The translations under genes and the position numbers were made by a program. A model generated the notes under the pieces. It did no database searches, was not told the origin of the DNA, and saw only the letters and a list, made by a program, of their open reading frames with translations. Positions 44,545 through 52,693 of a DNA stretch of 64,000 bases are shown one piece after another; the stretch's first letter is position 1, and every line of letters begins with the position of its first letter. Source of the DNA: Alistipes senegalensis (GTDB lineage Bacteria > Bacteroidota > Bacteroidia > Bacteroidales > Rikenellaceae); NCBI GenBank assembly GCA_023664045.1, contig JAMPGH010000001.1:1242299-1306298 (forward strand), written 5' to 3'.

Positions 44545-44586
44545 CACCGCCGGGCGTTCGATCATACGCCCGGCGGTGTCGTTTTT
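44545..44586 (+). terminator. terminator of the GH97 gene
   Basis: CACCGCCGGGCG and CGCCCGGCGGTG, perfect 12-base-pair stem, 10-base loop, then TCGTTTTT. I see nothing further in 44587-44854. Confidence 0.88.
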
Positions 44587-44854
44587 CCGAAATCGTTTCC
44601 GATGTCGGGCGGCGCGGTTTTTCCTGCGTTTGTTCGGGCCGAAGTCTCGTTTTGGGACAAGACCCTGCTTTGTTTCAGGCTTGCTATCGTTCTCAATCCG
44701 TTTCGTCGAGTTCGCCGTAGCTTTTTGTTTCGATCCCGTCGCCGTCCCTGCTCGCTTCCGCCCATTAAAAAAGCAAGAACCTTTCGATTCTCGCTTTCAT
44801 CGTTGCATTCATTCTTATCTTCGCCGGTAAAAAGCTCCCTCCTCCCGCAAAAAC

Positions 44855-44881
44855 AAAAAAGGTCGCTGCAAAGCGACCTTT
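44855..44881 (-). terminator. terminator of tRNA-Lys
   Basis: On the minus strand AAAGGTCGC and GCGACCTTT form 9 base pairs followed by TTT; begins three bases after the tRNA 3' end. Confidence 0.85.
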
Positions 44882-44883
44882 CG

Positions 44884-44956
44884 TACCCCCTCAGGGGCTC
44901 GAACCCTGGACCCCAACATTAAGAGTGTCGTGCTCTACCAACTGAGCTAAAGAGGC
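44884..44956 (-). tRNA. tRNA-Lys (anticodon CTT)
   Basis: 73 bases, cloverleaf complete: acceptor GCCTCTT with AGGGGGT (two internal G-U pairs and a terminal G-U), D arm GCTCAGTTGGTAGAGC, anticodon loop CTCTTAA (CTT), T arm CAGGG-TTCGAGC-CCCTG, discriminator A. No encoded CCA, so CCA must be added by an enzyme. A full-consensus promoter lies upstream and a terminator immediately downstream: a stand-alone transcription unit. A 13-base palindrome (AATCCTTAGGATT, 44960-44972) lies in the short leader. Confidence 0.95.
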
Positions 44957-44979
44957 ATCAATCCTTAGGATTGCGAGTG

Positions 44980-45010
44980 CAAAGATAGAGACAATTTTCG
45001 GAACTCCAAA
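44980..45010 (-). promoter_or_regulatory. promoter of tRNA-Lys
   Basis: On the minus strand TTTG (45007-45010), 19 bases, TATCTTTG (44980-44987): an exact full match to the consensus promoter. Confidence 0.85.
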
Positions 45011-45087
45011 AAAAATGCCGAAAAAAATTATGCGTTTCTTCGTCCGCCCCGTTTTTTTCGGCTGCATTCCGGCCGCAGCCATCCCTT

Positions 45088-45320
45088 GAAGCCCGCCTGC
45101 TCTTTCTGTCTGGTCGCCGCCGCCCTAAAAGCCCGTCGAACTTCCGCCCGCTCTCGTTCCTTCCGTCTCGCCACCGCGCAGCCAACCCTTGAAGTCCGCC
45201 TGCTCTTTCTGTTTGGTCGCTGTCGCAGCCGCCCTAAAAGCCCGCCCGAATTCCGCCCGCTCTCGCTCCTTTCCGTCTCGTCGCCGCCGCGCAGCCAACC
45301 CTTGAAGCCCGCGCCGTAAA
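45088..45320. repeat. tandem repeat of ~103-113 bases
   Basis: Units begin GAAG[CT]CCGCCTGCTCTTTCTG at 45088 and 45191, with a truncated third start at 45304 (offsets 103 and 113). Both full units contain CCCTAAAAGCCCG and CGCGCAGCCAACCCTTG. Located between the GH2-like stop and the tRNA promoter; no gene seen in 45011-45383. Confidence 0.8.
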
Positions 45321-45383
45321 CTGTCCGAACTTCTCCGCAGGCCTTACGAAAACCGCAGGCCGGTCGGAAAAACACCTTCTCTG

Positions 45384-46691
45384 TTATTTCATCAGCAGGC
45401 GGTCGCTGTTCCATTCGCCCGCGCCATCGGGATAGATGAAGGGCCTCGATTCGTCCAGACGCTTCATCTTTAGATAGGTCTCGTACAGGTTGATGCCGTT
45501 CGACGATCGGCGCGCCAGCTCGAACGCCACCACCGAGGGGTGCAGCTTGGTCGTGTGGTATGCGTCTTCGGCACGTTCCAGAAAGGCTCCTTCCCATGCC
45601 GGGTCGTTCGTCGGATTGCCTCCCTTGCGGCGCGATTCTCCGTCGCGACGGGTATCGATGGGGGCCGTTGCGATCACGTAGATGCCCAAACTGTCGCAGG
45701 TGTCGTAGAGCGATTCGGGTGCCGGTCCCGGCTTCAGTCGCAGGGTGTTGTAGCCTCGTTCGCGCAGACTTTCGATTTCCGCCCGGCCGATTTGCGGTTC
45801 TATTTCCACCGTCCGCAGCTCCACCGGTTCTCCGTTGATCGACAGCAGGCCGTTTCTCGTCTCCACCGTGCGGAATCCCGTGCGGAATTCAAGGTATTCG
45901 CCGTAGCGGCCGTCATGCTGCGTCTTCAGCCGCAGGGTGTAGCGGACCGGATGGGCGGCGCTCCATTGCAGCGAGTCGGGAATCCGTGCAAGGAAACGCA
46001 GCGTGTCTTCGCGGCGCATGTCGAGCGTCAGGTCGTCGTGGCCCACGGCGGCCGTCCGACCGTCGGGCGTCAGCAGTTCGTAGTGGATGCGCGAGGTCCG
46101 AGGATTGAGGGTCCCGGTCTTGACTACGATCCCCACTTCGGCCAGCAGGAAGTCGTCGAGGGCTGCGTTGCGGCGGCTTTCCACCGTGATGTCGCGGATG
46201 TACATCGCCGGGCGGCTCGTCAGCCACGTGCGGCCGAGGGCGGGTGCCGGCGACTCCCGCCAGCTCTCCAGCCGGGTCGTGGCCGAGGGCTCCGCCACGA
46301 CGATTTCAAGTCTGTTCGCTCCCTCTTCGAGTACGCGCGTGAGGTTGAATTCCGCCGGCGAGCTTCCATTTTCGTTGTATGCTACCGGGCGGCCGTCGAC
46401 GCGGATTTCATACTCCGCCGAGGCTTTTTCCACATGCAGCAGCACCTGCCGGTTCGCCCATGCGAAAGGTACCGTAACTACGGTCTCGAAGCGGTTTCCC
46501 GCCTGCGTCCATTCGTCGAGGTTCGTTCGGTAGAGGTTGTCCGCATCGGCAGCGTCGGCCGCTTCGCGTTGCGTGGGGTATGCTATCGTTTCGCTGCCGG
46601 GCAGTTCGCGTCCGTAGGAGGGGACGTATTCCTGCGCACGGAGCGTGCCGCAGAGGAGCAGAAGAATCGGGGTCGAAAATAGAATCCGCAT
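45384..46691 (-). CDS. truncated GH2-like (beta-galactosidase family) secreted protein
   Basis: 435 residues from MRILFSTPILLLLCGTLRAQ, signal peptide. Contains the GH2 jelly-roll sugar-binding domain (RVDGRPVAYNENGSSPAEFNL ... RLEIVVAEPSATTRLESW, WLTSRPAMYIRDITV), an Ig-like middle domain and only the first part of the TIM barrel (NTLRLKPGPAPESLYDTCDSLGIYVI). Where active enzymes read SLGNE, this one reads FELARRSS (residues about 390-397), so the acid/base glutamate is lacking, and the C-terminal half with the nucleophile is absent. Probably a binding or inactive protein. No remnant of a barrel is seen downstream, only tandem repeats. Confidence 0.72.
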   Translation of the reverse strand: MRILFSTPILLLLCGTLRAQEYVPSYGRELPGSETIAYPTQREAADAADADNLYRTNLDEWTQAGNRFETVVTVPFAWANRQVLLHVEKASAEYEIRVDGRPVAYNENGSSPAEFNLTRVLEEGANRLEIVVAEPSATTRLESWRESPAPALGRTWLTSRPAMYIRDITVESRRNAALDDFLLAEVGIVVKTGTLNPRTSRIHYELLTPDGRTAAVGHDDLTLDMRREDTLRFLARIPDSLQWSAAHPVRYTLRLKTQHDGRYGEYLEFRTGFRTVETRNGLLSINGEPVELRTVEIEPQIGRAEIESLRERGYNTLRLKPGPAPESLYDTCDSLGIYVIATAPIDTRRDGESRRKGGNPTNDPAWEGAFLERAEDAYHTTKLHPSVVAFELARRSSNGINLYETYLKMKRLDESRPFIYPDGAGEWNSDRLLMK

Positions 46692-46883
46692 GGTTTTCGT
46701 CTCTTGTTTCGGGGTGTAGACCCGGGTGTTCATGTGGCGAAGATACTCATTATTCCGGGAAATGCGAAAGACGTAGGGTGTTTTTCATCTTCGGCGCATC
46801 GTCCCCGATTCGCGATTTCTTGGTCGCCGGTTGTTCGTTATTCGTTAAAAATCCCTTACTTTGCAGTTGCAAAATCGTTGCCG

Positions 46884-47357
46884 ATGAATCCTTCTTCCGA
46901 AAATCCCGGCATGCCCCGGCTCAATTTCCCGCCCGTGCGATTGCGTGCGCGGCGGCGCGGCGATGCGGTCGAGGTGTGGGACGGGCTGCGGGGGATCTAC
47001 CTGCTTCTCACTCCCGAGGAGTGGGTGCGGCAGCATCTGATCGCCTACCTCGTGTCGGCTTGCGGCGTGCAGGCCAAGCGGATCGTCGAGGAGTACGCCG
47101 TGGCGCTCAACGGACAGCCGCAGCGGGCCGACGTCGTCGTCGTGGGCGACTGGGCCGAACCGCTCTTGTTGGCCGAGTGCAAGGCTCCCGACATTCCCCT
47201 CGGCGAGCGAACTCTCGCGCAGGCCGTGCGGTATAATTCGGTGCTCGGTGCCCGCTGGATCGTCCTCACCAACGGCTTGCGGCATTATTGTTGGGAGCTG
47301 CGCGACGGTCGTTACGAGCAGCTCTCCGGCTTCCCGAATCTCGCCGCCGATTTGTAA
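46884..47357 (+). CDS. HsdR N-terminal-like nuclease-fold protein (HSDR_N_2)
   Basis: 157 residues from MNPSSENPGMPRLNFP (ATG 46911 is an alternative). It matches the stand-alone type I restriction R-subunit N-terminal family: EEWVRQHLIAYLVSACGV, then the PD-(D/E)xK core ADVVVVGDWAEPLLLAECKAP with Asp, Glu and Lys all present, then AVRYNSVLGARWIVLTNG. There is no helicase part, no hsdM/hsdS gene near it. Stand-alone copies are widespread in Bacteroidota and their role is unclear. Confidence 0.85.
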   Translation: MNPSSENPGMPRLNFPPVRLRARRRGDAVEVWDGLRGIYLLLTPEEWVRQHLIAYLVSACGVQAKRIVEEYAVALNGQPQRADVVVVGDWAEPLLLAECKAPDIPLGERTLAQAVRYNSVLGARWIVLTNGLRHYCWELRDGRYEQLSGFPNLAADL

Positions 47358-47476
47358 TCGGCTTTTCTGCAGTCGCCGCTGCGCCGTAATAGCTGTTCTG
47401 CAGGGCATTGCCGCCGACCTGTAGCCGCTTCTCTGAAAGCCGCGCCGTAATTGCCGTTTGGTAAAGCCCCGCCGCC

Positions 47477-47543
47477 TCTCCGCAAAATTTCTCCGCAAAC
47501 TCCTTTTCCTGCCGTTTCTCCGCAAAATTTCTCCGCAAACTCC
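47477..47543. repeat. 27-base direct repeat, 40-base spacing
   Basis: TCTCCGCAAAATTTCTCCGC + AAACTCC at 47477-47503 and 47517-47543, exact; each copy itself contains CTCCGCAAA twice. Located directly 3' of the lytR stop. Confidence 0.8.
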
Positions 47544-47579
47544 CGTTTCGGCCGCCTTCGTAAAAGTCCCTGCCGCCGC

Positions 47580-48323
47580 CTACAGATTCCGGAAATTGGT
47601 GTCCACGTAGCGTTGGAAGGCCTCCTTGTAGTTTTCGCCGATCGGCACGTACTCCGTGTCGCTGAGGAAGATGCGGCCTTTGACGTAGGCTTTGATGCAG
47701 CGCAGGTTCACAATGTAGGAGCGGTGTACGCGCATGAATTGTTCGGAAGGGAGCGCCGCCTCCATGTTCTTGAGCCGGAAGAGGGTCGTGATCGCACTGC
47801 CGTCGGCCAGATGCAGCCGCACGTATTCTCCCTCGCTCTCCAGATAAACGATGTCGGCGATCTTCACCAGCGACACCTTGTAGTCGGCTTTCACCGAGAT
47901 GTATTCCTTGTCTTTGGGTTCGGCTTCGGGGGCGGAGTCCGTCGTCGCGGTGCGTTGGTTGCAGCGCAGTTCGTAGAGCGAGTTGGCTTTGGCCGCCGCA
48001 CGGCTGAAGTCCGAGAATCCGAAGGGTTTGAGCAGGTAGTCCACGGCGTCGAGGCGGAATCCCTCCACCGCGTATTCCGAGTAGGCCGTCGTGAAGATCA
48101 CCATCGGGCGTTCGGTGAGCGTCCGCACGAAATCCACGCCGCTCAGGTCGGGCATGTTGATGTCCACGAAGATCAGGTCGACGGGTTGCGACGCCAGCAG
48201 TTGCTGCGCCTCCAGCGCGTTGTCGCACGAGGCCACATGTTGCAGATAGGGGATCTTGGCGATGTAGGAGGTTACTTGGCGGAGGGCCAGCGGCTCGTCG
48301 TCTATGGCGATACATTTAAGCAT
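47580..48323 (-). CDS. LytTR-family response regulator
   Basis: 247 residues. Receiver domain with LKCIAIDDEPLAL, phosphorylatable Asp in DLIFVDINMPDLSG, TTAYSEYA and DYLLKPFG, so fully competent, in contrast to the receiver-like gene at 13.9 kb. C-terminal LytTR DNA-binding domain: YISVKADYKVSLVKIADIVYLESEGEYV and MRVHRSYIVNL. Overlaps the sensor kinase gene by 8 bases. Controls genes by binding direct-repeat sites; targets unknown. Confidence 0.95.
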   Translation of the reverse strand: MLKCIAIDDEPLALRQVTSYIAKIPYLQHVASCDNALEAQQLLASQPVDLIFVDINMPDLSGVDFVRTLTERPMVIFTTAYSEYAVEGFRLDAVDYLLKPFGFSDFSRAAAKANSLYELRCNQRTATTDSAPEAEPKDKEYISVKADYKVSLVKIADIVYLESEGEYVRLHLADGSAITTLFRLKNMEAALPSEQFMRVHRSYIVNLRCIKAYVKGRIFLSDTEYVPIGENYKEAFQRYVDTNFRNL

Positions 48324-49377
48324 GGAGTACGGGGATTTCGAGTTTCACGGTGTAGGTCTGCGCTTCTTCGCGGATGTCGAGCGTGTAGCCTTTCGGGCCG
48401 TAGATCAGCTCCAGCCGTTTGTGCACGTTCTCCAGTCCGATGCCGGCTTGGGTGCGGCGGCCGTCTCGCACGGCGTGGCGGCTGTTTACGATCGTGCTCT
48501 TCACCTTGCCGTCGGCGCATTCGATCTGCAGGTGGATGAACGAGGGGCGGTTGTTGGCGATGCCGTGTTTGAAGGCGTTCTCCACGAAGACGATCAGCAG
48601 CAGCGGCGGAATCGACACGCGGCTCGAGCGGTCGCGGGGATACTCCACGCGGATGTCTATGGCGTCCGTGTAGCGGATGCGCATCAGTTCGATGTAGTTC
48701 TTGACGAACTGGATGTCCCGTTCGAGGGAGATCTGTTCGCTTCCCGAGTCGTAGAGTACGTAGCGCATCATCTTCGAAAGTTCGATCACCGCATTCTTGG
48801 CCGATTCGGGGTCTATGTCGATCAGCGCATGGATGTTGTTGAGCGTGTTCATGAAGAAGTGCGGGTTGATCTGGTACTTCAGGTAGTCGATCTCGGCCTG
48901 CATGTTCTGTTGTTTGAGGGCTTCCAGCTGTTGTTCGTCGCGGATCGACTGGTACATCAGCTTGATTCCCGAGTTGGCTCCGTTCATGAAGAGGGCCAGC
49001 ACCACGTTCCAGTACATCTCCAGATTGGCGAACGATACGCGGCGGATTTCGCCCGTGTCGTCCGTCGGCAGGAGGTTGCCCGGCAGGTCGGTGTAAAGAT
49101 ATACCGGCGTGAATACCGCAAGGATCAGCACGATGTTGCCCGCCAGGTATTTCCAGTATTTGTGGCGCAGCATGTAGCGGGGCGCCAGCACCGAGTTGTG
49201 TATGAGGAAGATCAGCAGGTAGGGGGCTATCTGCCACCATGCGATCAGGACGTTTTCGATGTCGACATGCAGCTCGGCCATCATCTGCGAGTTGAGCACC
49301 GGCACCAGAATGAGCGCCGACCACACCATCACGTAGAGCAGATTTTCGCCGATGGTCTGTTTCTTCTGGATTTTCAT
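48316..49377 (-). CDS. LytS-type sensor histidine kinase
   Basis: 353 residues from MKIQKKQTIGENLLY. Four hydrophobic segments in the first ~155 residues form the membrane sensor, then the His-kinase box AEIDYLKYQINPHFFMNTLN with phospho-accepting His, followed by an HATPase domain (PPLLLIVFVENAFKHGI as N-box, GIGLENVHKRL as G-box). The stop overlaps the start of the response regulator gene, giving a coupled pair. A TATATTTA box ends about 6 bases before the ATG. The frame upstream to 49512 has no sensible start. Confidence 0.94.
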   Translation of the reverse strand: MKIQKKQTIGENLLYVMVWSALILVPVLNSQMMAELHVDIENVLIAWWQIAPYLLIFLIHNSVLAPRYMLRHKYWKYLAGNIVLILAVFTPVYLYTDLPGNLLPTDDTGEIRRVSFANLEMYWNVVLALFMNGANSGIKLMYQSIRDEQQLEALKQQNMQAEIDYLKYQINPHFFMNTLNNIHALIDIDPESAKNAVIELSKMMRYVLYDSGSEQISLERDIQFVKNYIELMRIRYTDAIDIRVEYPRDRSSRVSIPPLLLIVFVENAFKHGIANNRPSFIHLQIECADGKVKSTIVNSRHAVRDGRRTQAGIGLENVHKRLELIYGPKGYTLDIREEAQTYTVKLEIPVLHA

Positions 49378-49512
49378 GTTGTAAATATAGTCATTTATCC
49401 GCTTCCGGCAATGCGTTCCGCGCTTCTTCGCAATGCGAACTTCGGCCGCTTCGGCCCGCCGCAACTTCTCTTTCGGAGTTTGCGGTTCGATTGCCCGCAC
49501 CGCCCGAAACAT

Positions 49513-49543
49513 AAAAAAGGAGCGTCCGATCGCCGGATGCTCC
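49513..49543 (-). terminator. terminator of the acyl-CoA ligase gene
   Basis: On the minus strand GGAGCATCCG and CGGACGCTCC (one G-T pair) followed by TTTTTT. Confidence 0.8.
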
Positions 49544-49618
49544 TCGTTTTCGTCGTCCGTAGGGTAGTAGCCCTCCCCCTCGCTCCCGTAGGGTAGGTCG
49601 CTCTTTTGCTTTCCGCTT

Positions 49619-49680
49619 GCCGGCGTCTCTCGTCGTCCGCTCCTTTTCGTCCGCCGGTGTCTCTCGTCGTCCGCTTCTCT
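49619..49680. repeat. 34-base tandem repeat beside a C9 tract
   Basis: GCCGG[CT]GTCTCTCGTCGTCC at 49619 and 49653. A C9 run (49686-49694) lies 10 bases from the fadD stop. The repeat and the terminator fill the 327-base gap 49378-49704. Confidence 0.7.
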
Positions 49681-49704
49681 CCTCGCCCCCCCCCTCGGCC
49701 CGAC

Positions 49705-51405
49705 TTATTTCCCCAGCACCGAGGCAGTGTAAAGATAGCGCTTGATGCTCCGCTTGGGGGTCTTTTCGAATTCGGTAGGGTAGAGCACGATCTCCGATAC
49801 GCGTTCGTAGGCCGCCAGCTGGGCGTTCAGCTCCACCAGATTGTTTCGCATGATTCCCGGGAGTTCGTCCTTGTCCACTCCTTCGTTTTCGGCTTGTTCG
49901 TAGTCCGGCACCACCAGCGCCCGCAGGCGGCCTTCGCCGATGTCGATCACCAGCGATTCGAGTACCATGTACATGTTGTTCAGGCGGTCTTCGATCTCTT
50001 CGGGGTAGATGTTCTGGCCGCTTCCCGAGAGGATCATCGTCTTCGAGCGGCCGCGGATGTAGAGCGTGCCGTCGGGTTCCATCGTGCCCATGTCGCCCGT
50101 GTGGAGCCAGCCCTCGGCGTCGAGGACTTTCCGCGTGTCTTGGTCGTTCTTGTAGTAGCCCGCCATCACATGTTCGCCGCGCACCAGAATCTCGCCCGTC
50201 GTATGTTCCGGATCGGGCGAGTCGATCTTCACTTCGAGCAGGTTTTTCAGGTAGCAGCCGCACGATCCGGCCTTGAATTCGTTGTCGGGGGCGAAGCTGA
50301 TCAGGGGCGCGCATTCGGTCATGCCGTAGCCGATGGTGATCGGGAAGCGGATCTTCATCAGGAAGGCTTCGGTCTCTTGGTTCATCGGGGCTCCGCCCAC
50401 GATGAATATCGAGACGTTGCCTCCGAAGGCGTCCATCAGTTTCTTGCGGATCGCCGTGTAGATCGCCGCGTTGAGCAGCGGAATCTTCACCGCCAGACTC
50501 ATCGGGCCTTTCTCCAGCATCGGCAGCACTTGCTTGCGGTAGATCTTTTCCAGAATCATCGGCACGCAGCAGATGATCGTCGGGCGCACCACCGACATCG
50601 CTTCGATAAGAATCTTGGGCGAGGGGATGCGGCCCAGCAGGGTGATGTGGCCGCCCACGGCCAGCGGGGCCAGGAAGTCGAACGCGCAGCCGTAGGCGTG
50701 GGCCAGCGGCAGGAACGAGAGCGTGCGGCCTCCTTTCTGGAAGTAGCGTTGTCCCGTCTGGGTGTTGAGCGCTTCCCGGGCGAATACCACGTTTCCCGTC
50801 AGGTTGTTCACCGTCAGCATCACGCCTTTCGAGTAGCCCGTCGTGCCGGAGGTGTAGTTCAGCAGAATCACCCGGTCGTTGGGAATCTCCGGGTACTTGA
50901 TGTCGTTTATGTTGAATCCGCGCGGGTACTTGGCCCGGTAGTTCTTCACGATGTCGCGTTGGAACTTGGTCAGCGACTTGCCGTCGCGTTCGTAGATCGC
51001 ATGGAAGTCCGTCAGCGAGAATACCGCTTCGATCTGACGGATCTGTTCTTCTTCGATCACGTCCCAGAAGTTGTCGCTCAGAAAGAGCAGGCGGCTCTCC
51101 GAATGGTTTACGATGTGGATGATGTCGGCGGGGGTGAAGTCTTGCAGAATCGGTACGATCACGGCTCCGTAGGTGATCGTTCCGATGTAGGTGATGCACC
51201 AGCGGGGGTTGTTCCGGCCGATCAGGGCGATCTTGTCGCCTTGCTTGATTCCCGCTTTCTTGAAGAGCAGGTGGAGCTTGGCGATCTCTTTGGCCATTTC
51301 GTAGTACGAGAAGGTCTCGTTTTTGAAATAGTCCGTCAGCGCCGACATCTCGCGATTTTCGCGGAAACTCGCTTCGTAGATTTTCAGTAGGTTTTCCTGT
51401 AGCAT
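49705..51405 (-). CDS. fadD: AMP-binding long-chain acyl-CoA ligase
   Basis: 566 residues. Adenylate-forming fold: phosphate loop LNYTSGTTGYSKGVMLT (about residues 180-196), the substrate-binding A5 motif YGMTECAPL, A7 TGDMG, and A8/A10 RSKTMILSGSGQNIYPEEIED with the catalytic Lys near the C-terminus (TPKRSIKRYLY). Activates fatty acids to acyl-CoA via acyl-AMP at the inner membrane face. The substrate class is inferred from the eukaryote-like long-chain wording (YPRGFNINDIKYPEIPNDRVILLNY split). Plausible partner of plsY, which lies next to it, in phospholipid making. Confidence 0.9.
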   Translation of the reverse strand: MLQENLLKIYEASFRENREMSALTDYFKNETFSYYEMAKEIAKLHLLFKKAGIKQGDKIALIGRNNPRWCITYIGTITYGAVIVPILQDFTPADIIHIVNHSESRLLFLSDNFWDVIEEEQIRQIEAVFSLTDFHAIYERDGKSLTKFQRDIVKNYRAKYPRGFNINDIKYPEIPNDRVILLNYTSGTTGYSKGVMLTVNNLTGNVVFAREALNTQTGQRYFQKGGRTLSFLPLAHAYGCAFDFLAPLAVGGHITLLGRIPSPKILIEAMSVVRPTIICCVPMILEKIYRKQVLPMLEKGPMSLAVKIPLLNAAIYTAIRKKLMDAFGGNVSIFIVGGAPMNQETEAFLMKIRFPITIGYGMTECAPLISFAPDNEFKAGSCGCYLKNLLEVKIDSPDPEHTTGEILVRGEHVMAGYYKNDQDTRKVLDAEGWLHTGDMGTMEPDGTLYIRGRSKTMILSGSGQNIYPEEIEDRLNNMYMVLESLVIDIGEGRLRALVVPDYEQAENEGVDKDELPGIMRNNLVELNAQLAAYERVSEIVLYPTEFEKTPKRSIKRYLYTASVLGK

Positions 51406-51779
51406 GGCGTCGGTTTCTTCGGTGCAAAAATCGGACCGTTCGGAGGATCGGTTTTTCCCGGTTCTTTCCGCCTTTCTCGCAAGTTCTCTCCGGTTTTTCT
51501 TCCCTCTGGGGTTGCGGATTTCTCGAAATTATTCTGGATTCTCGCCGTGCCCCTTCCGGTTTCCTCTCGTTTTTTCTCCCTCTGGAGTTGTGGATTTTCG
51601 GTTCTCGGGTTTCTCGGAGACCGGTTCTTTCCGCCTTTCTCGCGGCTTCTTTTTCGGGGCGGTCCTTTCGCCTGCCCTCTGCCTGCCTCTCCTTGTCGGT
51701 TCCTCTCTGTCGGGCTCTCTTTGCCGGGCTCTCTTTGCCTGCCTCTCCTCCTTGCCCCCCCCCTGGTCGGGCCCCTCCG
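51406..51779. repeat. pyrimidine-rich degenerate repeat region between fadD and plsY
   Basis: 374 bases without a gene. Repeats seen: GGTTCTTTCCGCCTTTCTCGC at 51460-51480 and 51623-51643; CCCTCTGG[GA]GTTG[CT]GGATTT twice near 51500 and 51580; GGGCTCTCTTTGCC at 51712-51725 and 51726-51739. A C9 tract (51755-51763) lies 16 bases before the plsY stop. Confidence 0.75.
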
Positions 51780-52475
51780 TTATTTCGGGGTGCCCCCGTT
51801 TTTCGGAGCGTCGTTGCCGTTTGAGCGCAGACGGCGGGGTTTCCAGATGTAGATCTTCGATTCGGTGCCTTCTTTCAGACGGCGGATGTTCTTGCGGTGG
51901 GTTACGATCAGCAGCACGGCGATCACGAACGAGAAGACCACGAAGGCTTTCGAGCCGTTCACTTTGGGCGATATGAGCGTGAATACCGGGAAGCAGCATC
52001 CGGCGATCATCGACGAGAGGGATACGTAGTGCGAGATCATCAGCACGACGATCCATACGCCGAAGCAGAGCAGCGCCGCCGGGGGGTAGATGCCCGTTAC
52101 GGCTCCCACGAGCGTCGCCACGCCTTTGCCGCCCCGGAATCCCGCGAATATCGGGAATATGTGGCCCAGCACGGCCGCCGCCACGGCTCCGATCTTGAGG
52201 TTGATGATGTCGTTCTGTCCGATGATCGGGTCGTATTGCAGCAGTTCGATGACCGTTACGGCGACGAATCCTTTCAGGAAGTCCAGCGCGAATACCGGGG
52301 CTGCGGCCCGGCGGCCCAGTACGCGCAGCATGTTGGTCGTTCCGGCGTTCTTGCTGCCGTGTTCGCGGATGTCTATGCCGTAGTACTTCTTGCCGATCCA
52401 CACGGCGCTCGGTATCGAGCCCAGCAGATAGGCCAGTACGATCATCGTCGTGGCTGTATAAATCGTCAGTATCAT
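51780..52475 (-). CDS. plsY: glycerol-3-phosphate acyltransferase PlsY
   Basis: 231 residues from MILTIYTATTMIVLAYLLGS. Polytopic (5-7 helices) with the three PlsY motifs: GSIPSAVWIGK, HGSKNAGTTNMLRVLG and GFRGGKGVAT. Transfers acyl from acyl-phosphate to glycerol-3-phosphate, the first step of phospholipid synthesis. Normal family length ~200 with a ~30-residue basic tail. Promoter box TATATTTG at 52501-52508 (minus), 25 bases before the ATG, which excludes the longer frame up to 52565. Confidence 0.95.
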   Translation of the reverse strand: MILTIYTATTMIVLAYLLGSIPSAVWIGKKYYGIDIREHGSKNAGTTNMLRVLGRRAAAPVFALDFLKGFVAVTVIELLQYDPIIGQNDIINLKIGAVAAAVLGHIFPIFAGFRGGKGVATLVGAVTGIYPPAALLCFGVWIVVLMISHYVSLSSMIAGCCFPVFTLISPKVNGSKAFVVFSFVIAVLLIVTHRKNIRRLKEGTESKIYIWKPRRLRSNGNDAPKNGGTPK

Positions 52476-52500
52476 GGTCGATTCGGTATGGTTCGTTATG

Positions 52501-52508
52501 CAAATATA
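52501..52508 (-). promoter_or_regulatory. -7 box of plsY
   Basis: TATATTTG on the minus strand, full consensus. Confidence 0.6.
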
Positions 52509-52693
52509 GTTAAATTCCCAGATTATATGCTTTCTCGGGCCGACATTTCTCATCTTCATTTGCAAATCCGACCGTCGCGGCTCCGCATGCGGGGCCTCCG
52601 TCCACCTCCTTCCGCCCCCGATCGCACACTCCTTTCTCCTTTCGCGTTCCGATTCTTACCTTATTTTCGTATCTTCGCACAAATCTTCCTGCC

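Noticed and set aside
44891-45082. 63-codon frame ending SLAQLVEHDTLNVGVQGSSP
   Set aside because: It is the well-known antisense/through reading of a tRNA gene, here tRNA-Lys.
45011-45383. remnant of the missing GH2 barrel downstream of the truncated protein
   Set aside because: None of the six frames shows barrel motifs; the region is tandem repeats.
46884-47357. type I restriction system
   Set aside because: Only the short HsdR N-domain is present; no hsdM, hsdS or helicase part. So it was annotated as a stand-alone protein, and not linked to the GTSAC bias.
51404-51976. 190-codon plus-strand frame between fadD and plsY
   Set aside because: It is Ser/Pro/Phe/Arg-rich text from a pyrimidine-rich repeat and runs into antisense of plsY.
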